Of a DNA stretch of 64,000 bases, positions 24,026 to 33,830 are shown in pieces. Source of the stretch: Georhizobium profundi (GTDB lineage Bacteria; Pseudomonadota; Alphaproteobacteria; Rhizobiales; Rhizobiaceae); contig NZ_CP032509.1 of the NCBI RefSeq assembly GCF_003952725.1, positions 310,001 to 374,000 on the forward strand, written 5' to 3'. The notes beneath the pieces were generated by a model. It saw only the letters and a list, made by a program, of their open reading frames with translations. It was not told the DNA's origin and did not search any database. The position numbers were made by a program, and so were the translations under genes. The number at the start of each line of letters is the position of its first letter. Position 1 is the stretch's first letter.

Positions 24026-26770
24026 CTAGAGCGTCCGCGTTACATGCTCGACGCGGAAGCACTCGATGACGTCGCCTGCACGAATGTCTTCGTAGTTCTG
24101 GAACGCCATGCCGCACTCCTGGCCGACCGGCACTTCGGACACTTCGTCCTTGAAGCGCTTGAGGGTCTTGAGTGTGCCTTCGTGAATGACGACGTTGTCG
24201 CGGATGAGGCGCACGCCGGCTCCACGCTCGACCTTGCCTTCCGTGACGCGGCAACCAGCGACCTTGCCGATCTTCGTGATGTTGAACACCTCGAGGATTT
24301 CGGCATTGCCGATGAAGGTCTCGCGGCGCTCTGGAGACAGGAGGCCCGACATGGCCGATTTCACGTCATCCACCAGATCGTAGATGATGTTGTAGTAGCG
24401 GATCTCGATGCCAGCGGCTTCGGCCGCATCGCGCGCCTGCTTGTTGGCGCGGACGTTGAAGCCGATGATCGCGGCGTTGGAGGCTTCCGCAAGCGAAATG
24501 TCGCTTTCGGTGATGCCGCCGGCGCCGGAATGCACGATACGGGCACGGACTTCGCTGGTACCGAGCTTGTCGAGCGTGCCGATAATGGCTTCGATCGAAC
24601 CTTGGACGTCGCCCTTGATGACCAGCGGAAATTCCTTCAGCCCGGTATCCTGGAGCTGGGTCATCATCTGTTCGAGCGAACCACGCGAACCGGCCTGACG
24701 CGCGACTGCCTTTTCACGGGCAAGACGCTGGCGGTACTCGGAAATCTCGCGAGCGCGCTGCTCGTTCTCGACGACGGCGAACCGGTCTCCGGCCATCGGC
24801 GTGCCCTGCAGGCCGAGGATTTCGACCGGCATGGACGGACCCGCTTCCTTCACGACTTCGCCGCGATCGTTGACCAGCGCACGCACGCGGCCCCACTGGT
24901 CGCCCGCGACGATGATCTCGCCCGGATGCAGCGTGCCCTTCTGGACGAGGACCGTGGCAACCGACCCGCGACCGCGATCGAGCTTGGCTTCGACGACCAT
25001 GCCCTCTGCCGTACGGCTCGTATTGGCCTTCAGGTCGAGAATTTCGGACTGAAGCAGGATCGCCTCGAGCAGCTTGTCGAGATTGGCGCCGGTTTTGGCC
25101 GACACTTCCACGTCGAGCACTTCACCGCCCATGGATTCCACGAACACCTCGTGCTGGAGGAGCTGCGTGCGAACCTTCTGGGGGTCGGCCGTCGGCTTGT
25201 CGATCTTGTTGATCGCCACGATGATCGGCACGTTGGCCGCCTTGGCGTGGCTGATCGACTCGATCGTCTGCGGCATCACGCTATCGTCGGCTGCGACCAC
25301 AAGGATCGCGATGTCGGTTGCCTGCGCACCACGGGCACGCATGGCCGTGAAGGCGGCGTGGCCGGGCGTGTCGATGAAGGTGATCTTGTTGCCATCCTTC
25401 TCGACCTGGTAGGCGCCGATATGCTGGGTGATGCCACCGGCCTCGCCAGACACGACGTTGGCGTTGCGGATGGCGTCGAGCAGCGACGTCTTGCCGTGGT
25501 CGACGTGACCCATAATCGTGACGATCGGCGGGCGCGACGACAGATCGCCATCGACATCCTGCACGTCGAAGATGCCCTCTTCAACGTCCGACTCCGACAC
25601 GCGCTTGACCGTGTGGCCGAATTCGGTGGCGATGAGCTCGGCCAGGTCGGCATCGATGATGTCGCCGGGCTTCATCATCTGGCCTTCCTTCATCAGGTAC
25701 TTGATGACGTCGACCGAACGCTCCGCCATACGCTGGGAGAGTTCCTGGATGGTGATGGTTTCCGGCAGGATGACCTCGCGCTGGATCTTCTCGCGGGTCT
25801 CCTGCATCTGCGCGCGCTTGAACTTCTCCTGGCGGCGTCGCATGGCCGAGAGCGAACGACCGCGGGTCGAACCATCTTCGTCCAGAGCGCCCGTGAGGGT
25901 CAGCTTGCCACGGCGGCGTTCGCCGTCGGTCTTGGCGCGGGTCGGCTTCGGTGCTTCCACCTTGGCAGGACCTGCACCCTTGCGAGGGCCGGCGCGACCA
26001 TCGTCATCGTCGGCATCGACCTTGCGGCCGATGCGGGCGACGGGAGCAGCCTCTTCCTTTTCCTTCTCCTTGACGGGAGCCGGACGCTTGCGCTCGCCGG
26101 ATTCGGCGGAGAGGACCTTGGCTTCGGTCTCAGCCCGGTTCAACGCGGCCTGTTCCGCCTCAATGCGGGCCTGCTCGGCACGCTCGATGGCGAGGCGCTT
26201 GTCTTCCTCGGCGCGGCGACGGGCTTCGATCTCGGCCTGCTTGCGCTCCTCGATGTCGCGGATGCGCGCTTCCTCGAGTGCACGACGGCGGGCATCCATC
26301 TCACCGGCGGAAAGGTTGCCGGTGGAGCCAGGGCGCGGCCGCATCTGTGGAGCCGGACGCGGGGTCTCGAAGCGCTGCGGGGCCGAAGCCGGGCGCTGCG
26401 GTGCCGGACGCGGGGCTGCCGGACGCTGCGGCTGCTGCTGCGGCGTGGCGGCTGCCGGCGCTGGTGCCGCGGCGGCAGGCGCAGATGCAGGCGCAGGCGC
26501 TGCCGACGTCGAAGCTGCTGGTTGTGCCGGCTGCTGGGGCTGCGCTGCCGGGGCAGGAGCGGGTGCAGCCGGCGCCGCCTGTGCGGGTGCCGGCTTCACA
26601 TCGTCTTCTGGGCGGTGAATGCGACGCTTGCGCGTCTCAACGACGACGGCCTTCGTCCGGCCGCGTCCCATTTCCTGCCGTACAGTGCCCTGGCTGCCGC
26701 CGGGACGCTTCAGAGTAAGGGTCGACTTGCTCGGTACGCTCAGGGTCTTGTCGTCTTTAGTGTCGCTCAT
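24026..26770 (-). CDS. infB: Translation initiation factor IF-2
   Basis: 914 residues. IF-2 is the GTPase that brings initiator tRNA to the 30S subunit. The N-terminal 330 residues are low in complexity (Ala/Pro/Gln stretch at about 60–150, then a charged Glu/Arg coiled-coil region), typical of alphaproteobacteria. The G domain has [17 protein letters not shown] and NKIDKP. Domains II–IV follow, ending [12 protein letters not shown]. The coding strand is very uneven in composition, which produces a long spurious frame on the opposite strand. It is co-oriented with nusA and ylxR as in the classic nusA–infB operon. Confidence 0.98.
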   Translation of the reverse strand: MSDTKDDKTLSVPSKSTLTLKRPGGSQGTVRQEMGRGRTKAVVVETRKRRIHRPEDDVKPAPAQAAPAAPAPAPAAQPQQPAQPAASTSAAPAPASAPAAAAPAPAAATPQQQPQRPAAPRPAPQRPASAPQRFETPRPAPQMRPRPGSTGNLSAGEMDARRRALEEARIRDIEERKQAEIEARRRAEEDKRLAIERAEQARIEAEQAALNRAETEAKVLSAESGERKRPAPVKEKEKEEAAPVARIGRKVDADDDDGRAGPRKGAGPAKVEAPKPTRAKTDGERRRGKLTLTGALDEDGSTRGRSLSAMRRRQEKFKRAQMQETREKIQREVILPETITIQELSQRMAERSVDVIKYLMKEGQMMKPGDIIDADLAELIATEFGHTVKRVSESDVEEGIFDVQDVDGDLSSRPPIVTIMGHVDHGKTSLLDAIRNANVVSGEAGGITQHIGAYQVEKDGNKITFIDTPGHAAFTAMRARGAQATDIAILVVAADDSVMPQTIESISHAKAANVPIIVAINKIDKPTADPQKVRTQLLQHEVFVESMGGEVLDVEVSAKTGANLDKLLEAILLQSEILDLKANTSRTAEGMVVEAKLDRGRGSVATVLVQKGTLHPGEIIVAGDQWGRVRALVNDRGEVVKEAGPSMPVEILGLQGTPMAGDRFAVVENEQRAREISEYRQRLAREKAVARQAGSRGSLEQMMTQLQDTGLKEFPLVIKGDVQGSIEAIIGTLDKLGTSEVRARIVHSGAGGITESDISLAEASNAAIIGFNVRANKQARDAAEAAGIEIRYYNIIYDLVDDVKSAMSGLLSPERRETFIGNAEILEVFNITKIGKVAGCRVTEGKVERGAGVRLIRDNVVIHEGTLKTLKRFKDEVSEVPVGQECGMAFQNYEDIRAGDVIECFRVEHVTRTL

Positions 26771-26872
26771 TCCGTATCCGTTCCTTGGAAACAGAGATGC
26801 GCGACAGGGTTGGCGGCGCAGCGCTGTTTCGATCTATTCTCGACGGCGCGGGCTCATGCCGACGCCACACAT

Positions 26873-27514
26873 CTATTCCAGTTCGCCATGTTCGGTCCCA
26901 CCGTTGAGGGCCCCATCTGACGGCTTAGCCAAGCCGTGGCGGTAGCGATGGAGCAACTTTGCGCGCTTCACTACACCCTCACCGGCCTGTCCCGCAAGCG
27001 CTGCGGCATGGATTAACGCGCCTTCGCCCAAATGAAACGCCATCTCGTCGGCGCTGAGGAGGTGAAATGCCTCGATCGGCTCCAGGCCGACCTCGACCGC
27101 GAAATGGCGCGCCTGGCCGATCTTGCGCACGCCGTCCTCCGCAGCATCGGTGGCATGGAAGACCGCGAGCGCCTCGCCGGAGCGCACGGCCTTGTCCACC
27201 TTGGTGGCGCCGGAGACGAACTGGCCGGCCTTGCGGGCCATGGCCATCATGCCGAGCAGCTGATCGCGCAACAGGCGATCAAGCGTTTCCGGCATGTCCG
27301 GATCGACCGTCACCTCGGCCTTGAGCGCCTTCGCGAAAAGGCGCCGCTTCAGGGCGAGCGCGACGACATCGCGCTCGGGCGTGATCCAGCAGCCGCGGCC
27401 GGGAAGTCGCTCCTTCAGATCGGGAACGACGGTGCCGTCCGGAGCCGCAACGAAGCGGATCAGGCCTTCCGTCGGGCCGTTTGCGCGCGTGACGATGCAC
27501 ATGCGCTCGCTCAT
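26873..27514 (-). CDS. YlxR–L7Ae fusion RNA-binding protein
   Basis: 213 residues. The N-terminal part is a YlxR (DUF448) domain: MSERMCIVTRANGPTEGLIRFV, then LPGRGCWITPERD. The second half, from about residue 75 (LLGMMAMARKAGQFVSGATKVDKAV), is an L7Ae/L30e-like fold that may bind kink-turn RNA. This fusion between nusA and infB is characteristic of Alphaproteobacteria; separate YlxR and YlxQ proteins occupy this place in Firmicutes. The start ATG at 27514 has AAAGG 8 bases upstream. The C-terminal tail HGLAKPSDGALNGGTEHG is low-complexity. Confidence 0.9.
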   Translation of the reverse strand: MSERMCIVTRANGPTEGLIRFVAAPDGTVVPDLKERLPGRGCWITPERDVVALALKRRLFAKALKAEVTVDPDMPETLDRLLRDQLLGMMAMARKAGQFVSGATKVDKAVRSGEALAVFHATDAAEDGVRKIGQARHFAVEVGLEPIEAFHLLSADEMAFHLGEGALIHAAALAGQAGEGVVKRAKLLHRYRHGLAKPSDGALNGGTEHGELE

Positions 27515-27573
27515 TGGCTCAACCTTTCCGGCCACGATCCGCTTTCCAGTCTCTTGCAAGGAGCCGCGCGGCC

Positions 27574-29181
27574 TCAGGCCTGCTCGGCACCCTCTTCGAC
27601 GGCTTCTTCCGCACCTTCTTCGACCGCGATGTCGTCCTCGGTGATCCAGCCGGCAGCCAGACGCGCCTGGATGATCATCGCGTCGGCGTCAGCGCGGGAC
27701 ACTTCGAAATCCTTCAGGATGCCGTCGAACCGCTTGGTCTCGCCGTTCTTGCGCTCCGACCAGCCGACGAGGTCGTCGGCCGCACAGCCGGCGAAGTCGT
27801 CGAGCGACTTGATGTCGTTCTCGCCGAGCGCGACCAGCATTTGCGTCGTCAGGCCTTCGACCTGCTTCAGATCGTCAGAAACACCGAGCTCGACACGCTT
27901 GGCTTCGAGTTCGGCTTCCAGGCGATCGAGGTGCTCGCGGGCGCGGGTCTGCAGTTCCTGCGCGGTCTCTTCGTCGAAACCGTCGATGGACGCGATTTCG
28001 TCGAGATCGACATAGGCGACTTCCTCGACCTGGCTGAAGCCTTCCGATGCCAGCACCTGGCCGACCATCTCGTCGACATTGAGGGCTTCCATGAAGAGGT
28101 TCGAGCGCTCGACGAATTCCTTCTGGCGGCGCTGGCTTTCCTCTTCCTCCGTCAGGATGTCGATGTCCCAGCCGGTGAGCTGCGAGGCGAGGCGCACATT
28201 CTGGCCGCGGCGGCCGATGGCGAGCGAAAGCTGCTCGTCCGGCACGACCACTTCGATGCGCTCGGCATCCTCGTCGAGAACGACCTTGGCGACTTCGGCC
28301 GGCTGGAGGGCGTTGACGATGAAGGACGCCGGGTCGTGGCTCCAAGGGATGATGTCGATCTTCTCGCCCTGAAGCTCGCCGACGACCGCCTGGACGCGGC
28401 TGCCGCGCATGCCGACGCAGGCGCCGACTGGATCGATGGAGCTATCGTTGGAGATGACGGCGATCTTGGCACGCGAACCGGGATCACGCGCAACCGAGCG
28501 GATCTCGATGACGCCGTCGTAGATTTCCGGCACTTCCATGGTGAAGAGCTTGACCATGAACTGCGGGTGCGTGCGCGACAGGAAGATCTGCGGGCCGCGC
28601 TGCTCGCGGCGCACGTCGTAGACATAGGCGCGGACGCGGTCGCCATAGCGGAAGTTTTCCCGCGGGATCGTCTCGTCACGGCGGATGATGCCTTCGCCAC
28701 GGCCGAGATCGACGATGACGTTGCCGTATTCGACGCGCTTGACGGTGCCGTTGACGATCTCGCCGACGCGGTCCTTGTATTCGTCATACTGCTTGTCGCG
28801 CTCGGCTTCGCGGACCTTCTGGACGATGACCTGCTTTGCCGACTGGGCGGCGATGCGGCCGAAATCCATGGGCGGCAGCGGATCGGTCACGAAATCGCCG
28901 AGCTGGATGTTCTCGTCGCGGTCACGCGCAAGTTCAAGGGCGATCTGGGTGGAATAGTCCTCGACCTTGTCGACGACGAGCAGACGGCGCTGAAGCTTGA
29001 TCTCGCCCGTCTTCGGGTTGATGTCGGCGAGGATATCGGTCTCCTGGCCGTAGCGCGAGCGGGCAGCCTTCTGGATGGCGTCGGCCATCGCGTCGATGAC
29101 GATCTCGCGATCGATCAGCTTCTCGCGGGCGACCGCGTCGGCGATCTGCAAGAGTTCGAGCCTGTTTGCACTGACTGCCAT
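27574..29181 (-). CDS. nusA: Transcription termination/antitermination protein NusA
   Basis: 535 residues. NusA binds RNA polymerase and nascent RNA and modulates pausing, termination and antitermination. The order is an N-terminal polymerase-binding domain ([17 protein letters not shown]), S1 ([20 protein letters not shown]), KH1 and KH2 ([32 protein letters not shown]), then a C-terminal region with helix-hairpin-helix-like repeats and an acidic tail rich in Glu ([15 protein letters not shown]). It sits between rimP and ylxR, as expected. Confidence 0.98.
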   Translation of the reverse strand: MAVSANRLELLQIADAVAREKLIDREIVIDAMADAIQKAARSRYGQETDILADINPKTGEIKLQRRLLVVDKVEDYSTQIALELARDRDENIQLGDFVTDPLPPMDFGRIAAQSAKQVIVQKVREAERDKQYDEYKDRVGEIVNGTVKRVEYGNVIVDLGRGEGIIRRDETIPRENFRYGDRVRAYVYDVRREQRGPQIFLSRTHPQFMVKLFTMEVPEIYDGVIEIRSVARDPGSRAKIAVISNDSSIDPVGACVGMRGSRVQAVVGELQGEKIDIIPWSHDPASFIVNALQPAEVAKVVLDEDAERIEVVVPDEQLSLAIGRRGQNVRLASQLTGWDIDILTEEEESQRRQKEFVERSNLFMEALNVDEMVGQVLASEGFSQVEEVAYVDLDEIASIDGFDEETAQELQTRAREHLDRLEAELEAKRVELGVSDDLKQVEGLTTQMLVALGENDIKSLDDFAGCAADDLVGWSERKNGETKRFDGILKDFEVSRADADAMIIQARLAAGWITEDDIAVEEGAEEAVEEGAEQA

Positions 29182-29250
29182 GGATATCTCCCTGAATGGG
29201 CGCCACCGAAGGCGCCGCTCGTCATTGCGGCCTTGAAGCCGTCAGATTTC

Positions 29251-29356
29251 GCTAGAGCAGTCTCGCTTTTCTTCGAATTGCTCAACCGCTCTAGCTATTT
29301 GATTTGTCGCGTTTCCGGACGGTGAACCGGTATCCACTTCACCTGGAAACGCTTTA
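29251..29356. repeat. Rhizobial intergenic mosaic-type palindromic element
   Basis: The minus strand reads AAGCGTTTCCAGGTGAAGTG, then GATACCGGTTCACCGTCCGG, and ends with TAGAGCGG and GCTCTAGC blocks. GCTAGAGC and GCTCTAGC are inverted repeats around 29251 and 29296. These word sets match, from memory, the abundant intergenic elements of Rhizobium, Mesorhizobium and relatives (RIME-like). The element fills the rimP–nusA spacer and its end overlaps the rimP stop codon. It is non-coding and may influence operon mRNA. Confidence 0.7.
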
Positions 29357-29986
29357 GTTGTCGTCTGCGCCGTCGTCCTCGTCGGACTCGGGCGGATTGT
29401 TCTGGTTGGCTGCTCGCGCCGCCTTGGCGGCCTTGTCGGCCTGCAGCGCCTCGCGAATGAGTTCGTCGGTCAGGATCAGCTTGGCATCGGCCAGCGCGAC
29501 GAACGGGATTTGAACCGTCGGCTCGTCGCCATAGCTCGCCTGGTCGCGCTCCATGAGGAAGCCATCTTCGCTCACCGATGCTATCTTACCACGGAAGCGC
29601 TTGCGATTGTCGACGAGCACCGAGGTTTCGACCTTGACGACATGGCCCTGCCAGTTGGCGAAATCGGCGCGGCGGACCATCGGGCGGTCGATGCCGGGCG
29701 AGGACACTTCCAGGTGATAGGCCTTGTCGATCGGATCATCGACATCGAGCGCGGGCGACACGGCGCGCGACAGCGCCTCGCAGTCTTCGACCGTCATCGT
29801 GCCATCGAGCCGCTCGGCCATGATCTGCAGCGTCAGCCCGTTCTGGCCCGACAGCCGCACGCGCACCAGGCGCATGTCGAGAGAACGCACCACGGGCTCC
29901 ACGATCGCGGCGATGCGCGCATCGGTGCCCGTTTCGGTGATCAGGCGGTCTTCGTTCGGATCGAATAGTGTTTGCGTTTCAGTCAT
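29354..29986 (-). CDS. rimP: Ribosome maturation factor RimP
   Basis: 210 residues. RimP is needed for 30S assembly. The N-terminal domain has [18 protein letters not shown] and [18 protein letters not shown]; the strand [17 protein letters not shown] is the family hallmark, followed by a C-terminal Sm-like barrel ([18 protein letters not shown]). The acidic tail after about 190 ([15 protein letters not shown]) is typical of rhizobia. The ATG at 29986 is preferred to earlier in-frame starts, because those lie inside an upstream hairpin terminator. First gene of the rimP–nusA–ylxR–infB operon. Confidence 0.96.
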   Translation of the reverse strand: MTETQTLFDPNEDRLITETGTDARIAAIVEPVVRSLDMRLVRVRLSGQNGLTLQIMAERLDGTMTVEDCEALSRAVSPALDVDDPIDKAYHLEVSSPGIDRPMVRRADFANWQGHVVKVETSVLVDNRKRFRGKIASVSEDGFLMERDQASYGDEPTVQIPFVALADAKLILTDELIREALQADKAAKAARAANQNNPPESDEDDGADDN

Positions 29987-30048
29987 GCCTGCCAGTCGCT
30001 CGCGCGGCGCGCCGCAGACTGGTCGGGTCGGCGGCTGCCGATGGAAAC

Positions 30049-30082
30049 AAAAAAGAGCGGGCCCCGGCAGGAACCCACTCTT
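30049..30082 (-). terminator. Apparent attenuator in the rimP leader
   Basis: On the minus strand AAGAGTGGG pairs with CCCGCTCTT (one T·G pair) around a 12-base loop, followed by six T. It is a good intrinsic terminator, but it stands between the rimP promoter and the rimP start, not after a gene. Premature termination of the leader, relieved under some condition, is the simplest reading. Confidence 0.7.
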
Positions 30083-30109
30083 GCTCGTATGACCAAGAAT
30101 TTTGACGAC

Positions 30110-30138
30110 TAGATAGTCTTCTTCGCCCGGAGACGCAA
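30110..30138 (-). promoter_or_regulatory. Candidate promoter of the rimP–nusA–infB operon
   Basis: The minus strand has TTGCGT (30138–30133) and TATCTA (30115–30110) separated by exactly 17 bases, a good match to a housekeeping sigma promoter. Transcription would begin near 30103 and run straight into the hairpin at 30082–30049. Confidence 0.55.
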
Positions 30139-30313
30139 GAGTTTTCCGCGCGGGCAACGGCCGACCAGCCGACCATGTTGGCCACGCTCTTCGCCGCGGT
30201 CGTTGGCGCAAGCCGTGGCAGCGCTGCAATAGGCAAAGCGGGACCAAGCGTCTATAGACCCCGGCAATGCTTAGCGAACGGCCACAGTCTCCAGGGTGCG
30301 AACCGACAACCGC

Positions 30314-32149
30314 ATGACAGAACCGACCAAAAAGCGACGGCTCGATCCCGACACCGTCATGGGGATGCTGAAGCGCATCCTTTCGGAGAACGGGCGCGAC
30401 TACGTTCGTGACTACGTGTTCGCGGCCATCTGCCTGGCGATCGTGGCGGCGACGACGGCGTTTACGGCCTGGATCATGGAAATCGTGATCAACGAGGCCT
30501 TCGCCAATCAGCGCGCCGACGTCGTCTGGCTCATCTGCGGCTCGATCTTCGCAGCCTTCCTGCTGCGCGGCCTCGCCTCCTACGGGCAGGCCGTGCTACT
30601 GGCCAAGGTCGGCAACAATCTGGTCGCACGCTACCAGAAGCGGCTCTTCGACCAGCTGATGGCGCTCAGCGTCGGGTTTTACAGCGACAACCGCTCCGCA
30701 CAGATCGCCGCGCAGATCAGCCAGAACGTCATCGGCATCCGCGATGTCCTGAACCTGACGATCACGTCGCTTGCGCGGGACCTCCTGACGCTCGTCGCGC
30801 TGATCGGGGTCATGCTGTCGAAAGACTGGCTCTTGACGCTGATCGTCTTCACCGTCGCGCCGCCGCTTCTCCTGGCATTGCGCTATATTTCGAAGCGGCT
30901 GAGGAGCGCCACGCGCGATGCGGTGGAGCTGAACAGCAGCGTTCAGGCCGCCATGCAGGAAACTGTCCAGGGCATCACCATCGTGAAATCCTTCACCATG
31001 GAAGACGTGCTCAGGGTGCGGATGAACCGGCTGATCGATGCGGCCGAAGGGCGGGCGAACCGCATCATCCGGCTGACGGAGCGGACCTCGCCGCTGACCG
31101 AAACGCTTGCCGGCCTCGCGATTTCGGGCGTGCTCGCCTATGCGGCGTTCCGGTCGATCTATGGCGACGTGCTTCCGGGCGCGTTCTTCGCCTTCGTAAC
31201 GGCGCTGCTTCTCGCCTACGAGCCCGCCAAGCGCCTGGCGCGGCTGCAGGTAAGCCTCGAGCGGGCCGTCGTGAATGCCCGCATGATCTACGAAATCCTC
31301 GACATCCAGCCGCAGCAGGCCGATCGTCCCGGCGCCAAGCCGCTCATGATGGGCAAGGGCGAGGTGGTGCTCGAAGGGGTCAACTTTTCCTATCAGCAGG
31401 GCGATCCGATCCTGCGCGACGTTTCGTTCACGGCGCATGCCGGGAGAACGACAGCGCTCGTCGGGCCTTCCGGCGCCGGGAAGTCCACGGTCATCAGCCT
31501 CGTGCCGCGCTTTTACGATCCAGAAGCAGGCCGCATCCTGATCGACGGGCAGGATATCGCCGACGTCACCAAGCAGTCGCTGCGCGCCGCGATCGCCTAT
31601 GTCTCGCAGCAGCCTTACCTGTTCGAGGGCTCGATCCGCGACAATATCCGCTATGGCCGGCCGGATGCGACGGATACCGAGATCGAGGAAGCGGCGCGCC
31701 GGGCGAATGCTCATGATTTCATCCTGACCCAACCGCGCGGCTACGACACGCCGGTCGGCGAAAACGGCATCACGCTTTCGGGCGGCCAGCGCCAGCGGCT
31801 GTCGATTGCCCGCGCGCTGGTGCGCAACGCGCCGATCCTGCTTCTGGACGAGGCGACGTCCGCGCTGGACACGGAATCGGAAGCGCTGGTGCAGCGGGCG
31901 CTGGAGACAGCGATGCAAGGCCGTACCGTCATCGTCATTGCGCATCGCCTTTCTACCATCGCACGCGCCGACAAGATCGTCGTCATGCAGGCGGGACGCG
32001 TGGCCGAGGAAGGCCGCCACGACGATCTGGTCACTAAGACCGACGGGATCTATGCACGCTTCCACAACATGCAGATGCTGGGCATCGACGGCTTCGACGA
32101 GAGCGACGCCCTGCCCCAGCCGGTCAGCAGCAAAGGGCAGATGTCATGA
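30314..32149 (+). CDS. ABC exporter, fused permease and ATPase (MsbA-like)
   Basis: 611 residues: an N-terminal six-helix transmembrane domain (about 30–320), then an ATPase domain with Walker [10 protein letters not shown], signature [15 protein letters not shown], Walker [13 protein letters not shown] and the H-loop IVIAHRLST. It is a half-transporter working as a homodimer; MsbA-like lipid or drug exporters share this form, but the substrate is not determined by sequence. ATG 30314 (MTEPTKKRR) is chosen over GTG 30296, though both have weak ribosome-binding sites. The stop overlaps the dapB start by four bases (ATGA). Confidence 0.9.
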   Translation: MTEPTKKRRLDPDTVMGMLKRILSENGRDYVRDYVFAAICLAIVAATTAFTAWIMEIVINEAFANQRADVVWLICGSIFAAFLLRGLASYGQAVLLAKVGNNLVARYQKRLFDQLMALSVGFYSDNRSAQIAAQISQNVIGIRDVLNLTITSLARDLLTLVALIGVMLSKDWLLTLIVFTVAPPLLLALRYISKRLRSATRDAVELNSSVQAAMQETVQGITIVKSFTMEDVLRVRMNRLIDAAEGRANRIIRLTERTSPLTETLAGLAISGVLAYAAFRSIYGDVLPGAFFAFVTALLLAYEPAKRLARLQVSLERAVVNARMIYEILDIQPQQADRPGAKPLMMGKGEVVLEGVNFSYQQGDPILRDVSFTAHAGRTTALVGPSGAGKSTVISLVPRFYDPEAGRILIDGQDIADVTKQSLRAAIAYVSQQPYLFEGSIRDNIRYGRPDATDTEIEEAARRANAHDFILTQPRGYDTPVGENGITLSGGQRQRLSIARALVRNAPILLLDEATSALDTESEALVQRALETAMQGRTVIVIAHRLSTIARADKIVVMQAGRVAEEGRHDDLVTKTDGIYARFHNMQMLGIDGFDESDALPQPVSSKGQMS

Positions 32150-32976
32150 GCGATATGAAGGACCTGAAGCTCGTCGTAGCCGGTGCAGGCGGACGCATGG
32201 GTCGCGCACTGATCCAGAGCATCGATGCCATTCCGGGCGTTGTGCTCGTCGGCGCATTCGACCGGCCGGGCGCCGCCTCGATCGGCGCTGACGCCGGCCA
32301 ACTGGCAGGCCTTAGCGCCAATGGCGTGATCGTCACCGACGATCCGGGAGCAGCGCTTGGCGGGGCCGATGGCGTTCTGGATTTCACGGCCCCGGAAGCG
32401 ACAGTTGCGCTGGCGCGCCGCGCTTCGACCGCGGGGCTCGTCCACATCATCGGAACGACGGGATGTTCCGACGAGGACGAGGCGGCCATTCGCGACGCGG
32501 CGGCCGGTGCGCGGATCGTCAAGTCCGGCAATATGAGCCTTGGCGTGAACCTGCTCGCCGTGCTGGTGGAAGACGCGGCCCGCGCGCTCGAAGCGGCCGA
32601 CTGGGACATCGAGGTGCTGGAAATGCACCACCGGCACAAGGTCGATGCGCCATCAGGCACCGCATTGCTGCTCGGCCAGGCGGCCGCCCACGGACGGGCG
32701 ATCGACCTTGCTGAAAAGAGCGTGCGGGTGCGCGACGGGCACACGGGCGCGCGGCCCGAAGGCACGATCGGCTTTGCGACGCTGCGCGGCGGTTCGGTCG
32801 TCGGCGAGCACACGGTGCTGATCGCCGGTGAAGGAGAGACGATCGAGCTGACGCACAAGGCGACCGATCGGGCGATCTTCGCGCGCGGCGCAGTGAAGGC
32901 CGCACTTTGGGCCAGCCGTCAGCAGCCGGGGCTCTATTCGATGATCGACGTGCTGGGGCTCAAGAGCCACAATTGA
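32146..32976 (+). CDS. dapB: 4-hydroxy-tetrahydrodipicolinate reductase
   Basis: 276 residues. DapB reduces the DapA product with NAD(P)H in the diaminopimelate/lysine pathway. The N-terminal nucleotide motif is [20 protein letters not shown] and GTTGCSDED are the central blocks; the substrate loop [19 protein letters not shown] holds the catalytic His and Lys. The start lies within the exporter's stop region (ATGA overlap), so the two genes are translationally coupled, an unusual pairing for a biosynthetic gene. Confidence 0.96.
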   Translation: MSDMKDLKLVVAGAGGRMGRALIQSIDAIPGVVLVGAFDRPGAASIGADAGQLAGLSANGVIVTDDPGAALGGADGVLDFTAPEATVALARRASTAGLVHIIGTTGCSDEDEAAIRDAAAGARIVKSGNMSLGVNLLAVLVEDAARALEAADWDIEVLEMHHRHKVDAPSGTALLLGQAAAHGRAIDLAEKSVRVRDGHTGARPEGTIGFATLRGGSVVGEHTVLIAGEGETIELTHKATDRAIFARGAVKAALWASRQQPGLYSMIDVLGLKSHN

Positions 32977-32998
32977 TCAGAGGCGCAACGGCGTTGCT

Positions 32999-33211
32999 TC
33001 AGTAGTGCGGCGGCTTGGTCACGGGCACGGGGCCATGGCTCTGCTCTTCGAGCGATAGAAAACGCTGGGCGATCGCCTCGACCTGGCGCGTCAGCCGGTT
33101 GGTGACCTGGTACTGCCTGGCGAGTTCATCCGACAAATCCTCGATCGTCTTCGCCTGGTGCGCGGCGAGTTCTTCCAGCGCGGTCAGGCGGTTTTCAAGA
33201 TCGGCGCTCAT
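32999..33211 (-). CDS. slyX: SlyX family protein
   Basis: 70 residues, almost all one coiled coil of heptads (LENRLTALEELAAHQAKTIE), ending in the family's typical PPHY. SlyX function is unknown; the name comes from a link to slyD in E. coli. It starts within the stop of the thioesterase gene (four-base overlap). It is convergent with dapB, with 22 bases between the stops, and a short GCAAC/GTTGC hairpin in that gap may help end transcription. Confidence 0.88.
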   Translation of the reverse strand: MSADLENRLTALEELAAHQAKTIEDLSDELARQYQVTNRLTRQVEAIAQRFLSLEEQSHGPVPVTKPPHY

Positions 33212-33642
33212 AGCGAAATCTCCTCAAGGATGGTCCGCCAGCGCGCATCGAGCGGCTGCGGTCTGCGGCTTTCGCGATCCACATAGACATGGGTAAACCG
33301 GCCCTGTGCCGCCTCGATGACATCATCGCCGCGAAAGAGGCCGATGCGGTAGGTGACGGACGACGTGCCGATGCGCGTGACGGCGATGCCGGCCGTCACG
33401 CGATCGGGAAAAGCCATCTCGCTGAAATAGTTGCAGCCTGTCTCGACAACCAGGCCGACAACTTTGCCACGATGAATATCGAGGAGGCCCTTTTCGATGA
33501 GCCAGCCGTTGATGGCCGTGTCGAAGAGCGCGTAATGCACGACATTGTTCATGTGCCCATAGGCATCATTGTCGGCCCATCTTGTCTGCAACGGTCGGAA
33601 AAGGCGGTAGTCCTCGCGCCGCCGCGGTTCGGCTCTCTGCAT
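33208..33642 (-). CDS. Acyl-CoA thioesterase, 4HBT hotdog fold
   Basis: 144 residues. The hotdog motif is RWADNDAYGHMNNVVHYALFDTAINGWL, where Asp of the DxxGHxNN pattern is the likely catalytic residue in 4-hydroxybenzoyl-CoA thioesterase relatives (YbgC type). FTHVYVDRESRRPQPL matches the last strand. It hydrolyses an acyl-CoA; chain-length preference is unknown. Co-transcribed with slyX. The 188 bases to the plus-strand ATPase gene contain no gene and should hold both divergent promoters. Confidence 0.9.
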   Translation of the reverse strand: MQRAEPRRREDYRLFRPLQTRWADNDAYGHMNNVVHYALFDTAINGWLIEKGLLDIHRGKVVGLVVETGCNYFSEMAFPDRVTAGIAVTRIGTSSVTYRIGLFRGDDVIEAAQGRFTHVYVDRESRRPQPLDARWRTILEEISL

Positions 33643-33830
33643 GAATTCACCCGATCGTGAGCGGTTTTACCTTGCCTCGGCCCGGCTTGATCGATACCGG
33701 GCCCGTGCGCTGCACAACTGGACTTTATGCGAAGAACTGTCGAGAGTGGCAAACCTCTCCTTGCGCAGCAGGCAGCGCTCAGCAAGATGGCGATAATCCT
33801 GACGACCAAAGCGGTTTGGCCAAGGCGGAC

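Larger units (their letters stand above)
29987..30313. other. Divergent regulatory region between rimP and the ABC exporter gene
   Basis: A 327-base gap without a gene. It carries, for the minus strand, a promoter and a hairpin terminator placed before rimP (annotated separately). On the plus side only a weak ribosome-binding site is seen before the exporter start at 30314, and I see no clear plus-strand promoter. Confidence 0.5.

Noticed and set aside
24044..26920. 958-codon plus-strand frame opposite infB
   Set aside because: It is a mirror of the biased codon use of infB; its translation is low-complexity and matches no family.
30296..30313. GTG at 30296 as start of the ABC exporter
   Set aside because: The added six residues are not supported by a ribosome-binding site; ATG 30314 is preferred, though with modest certainty.
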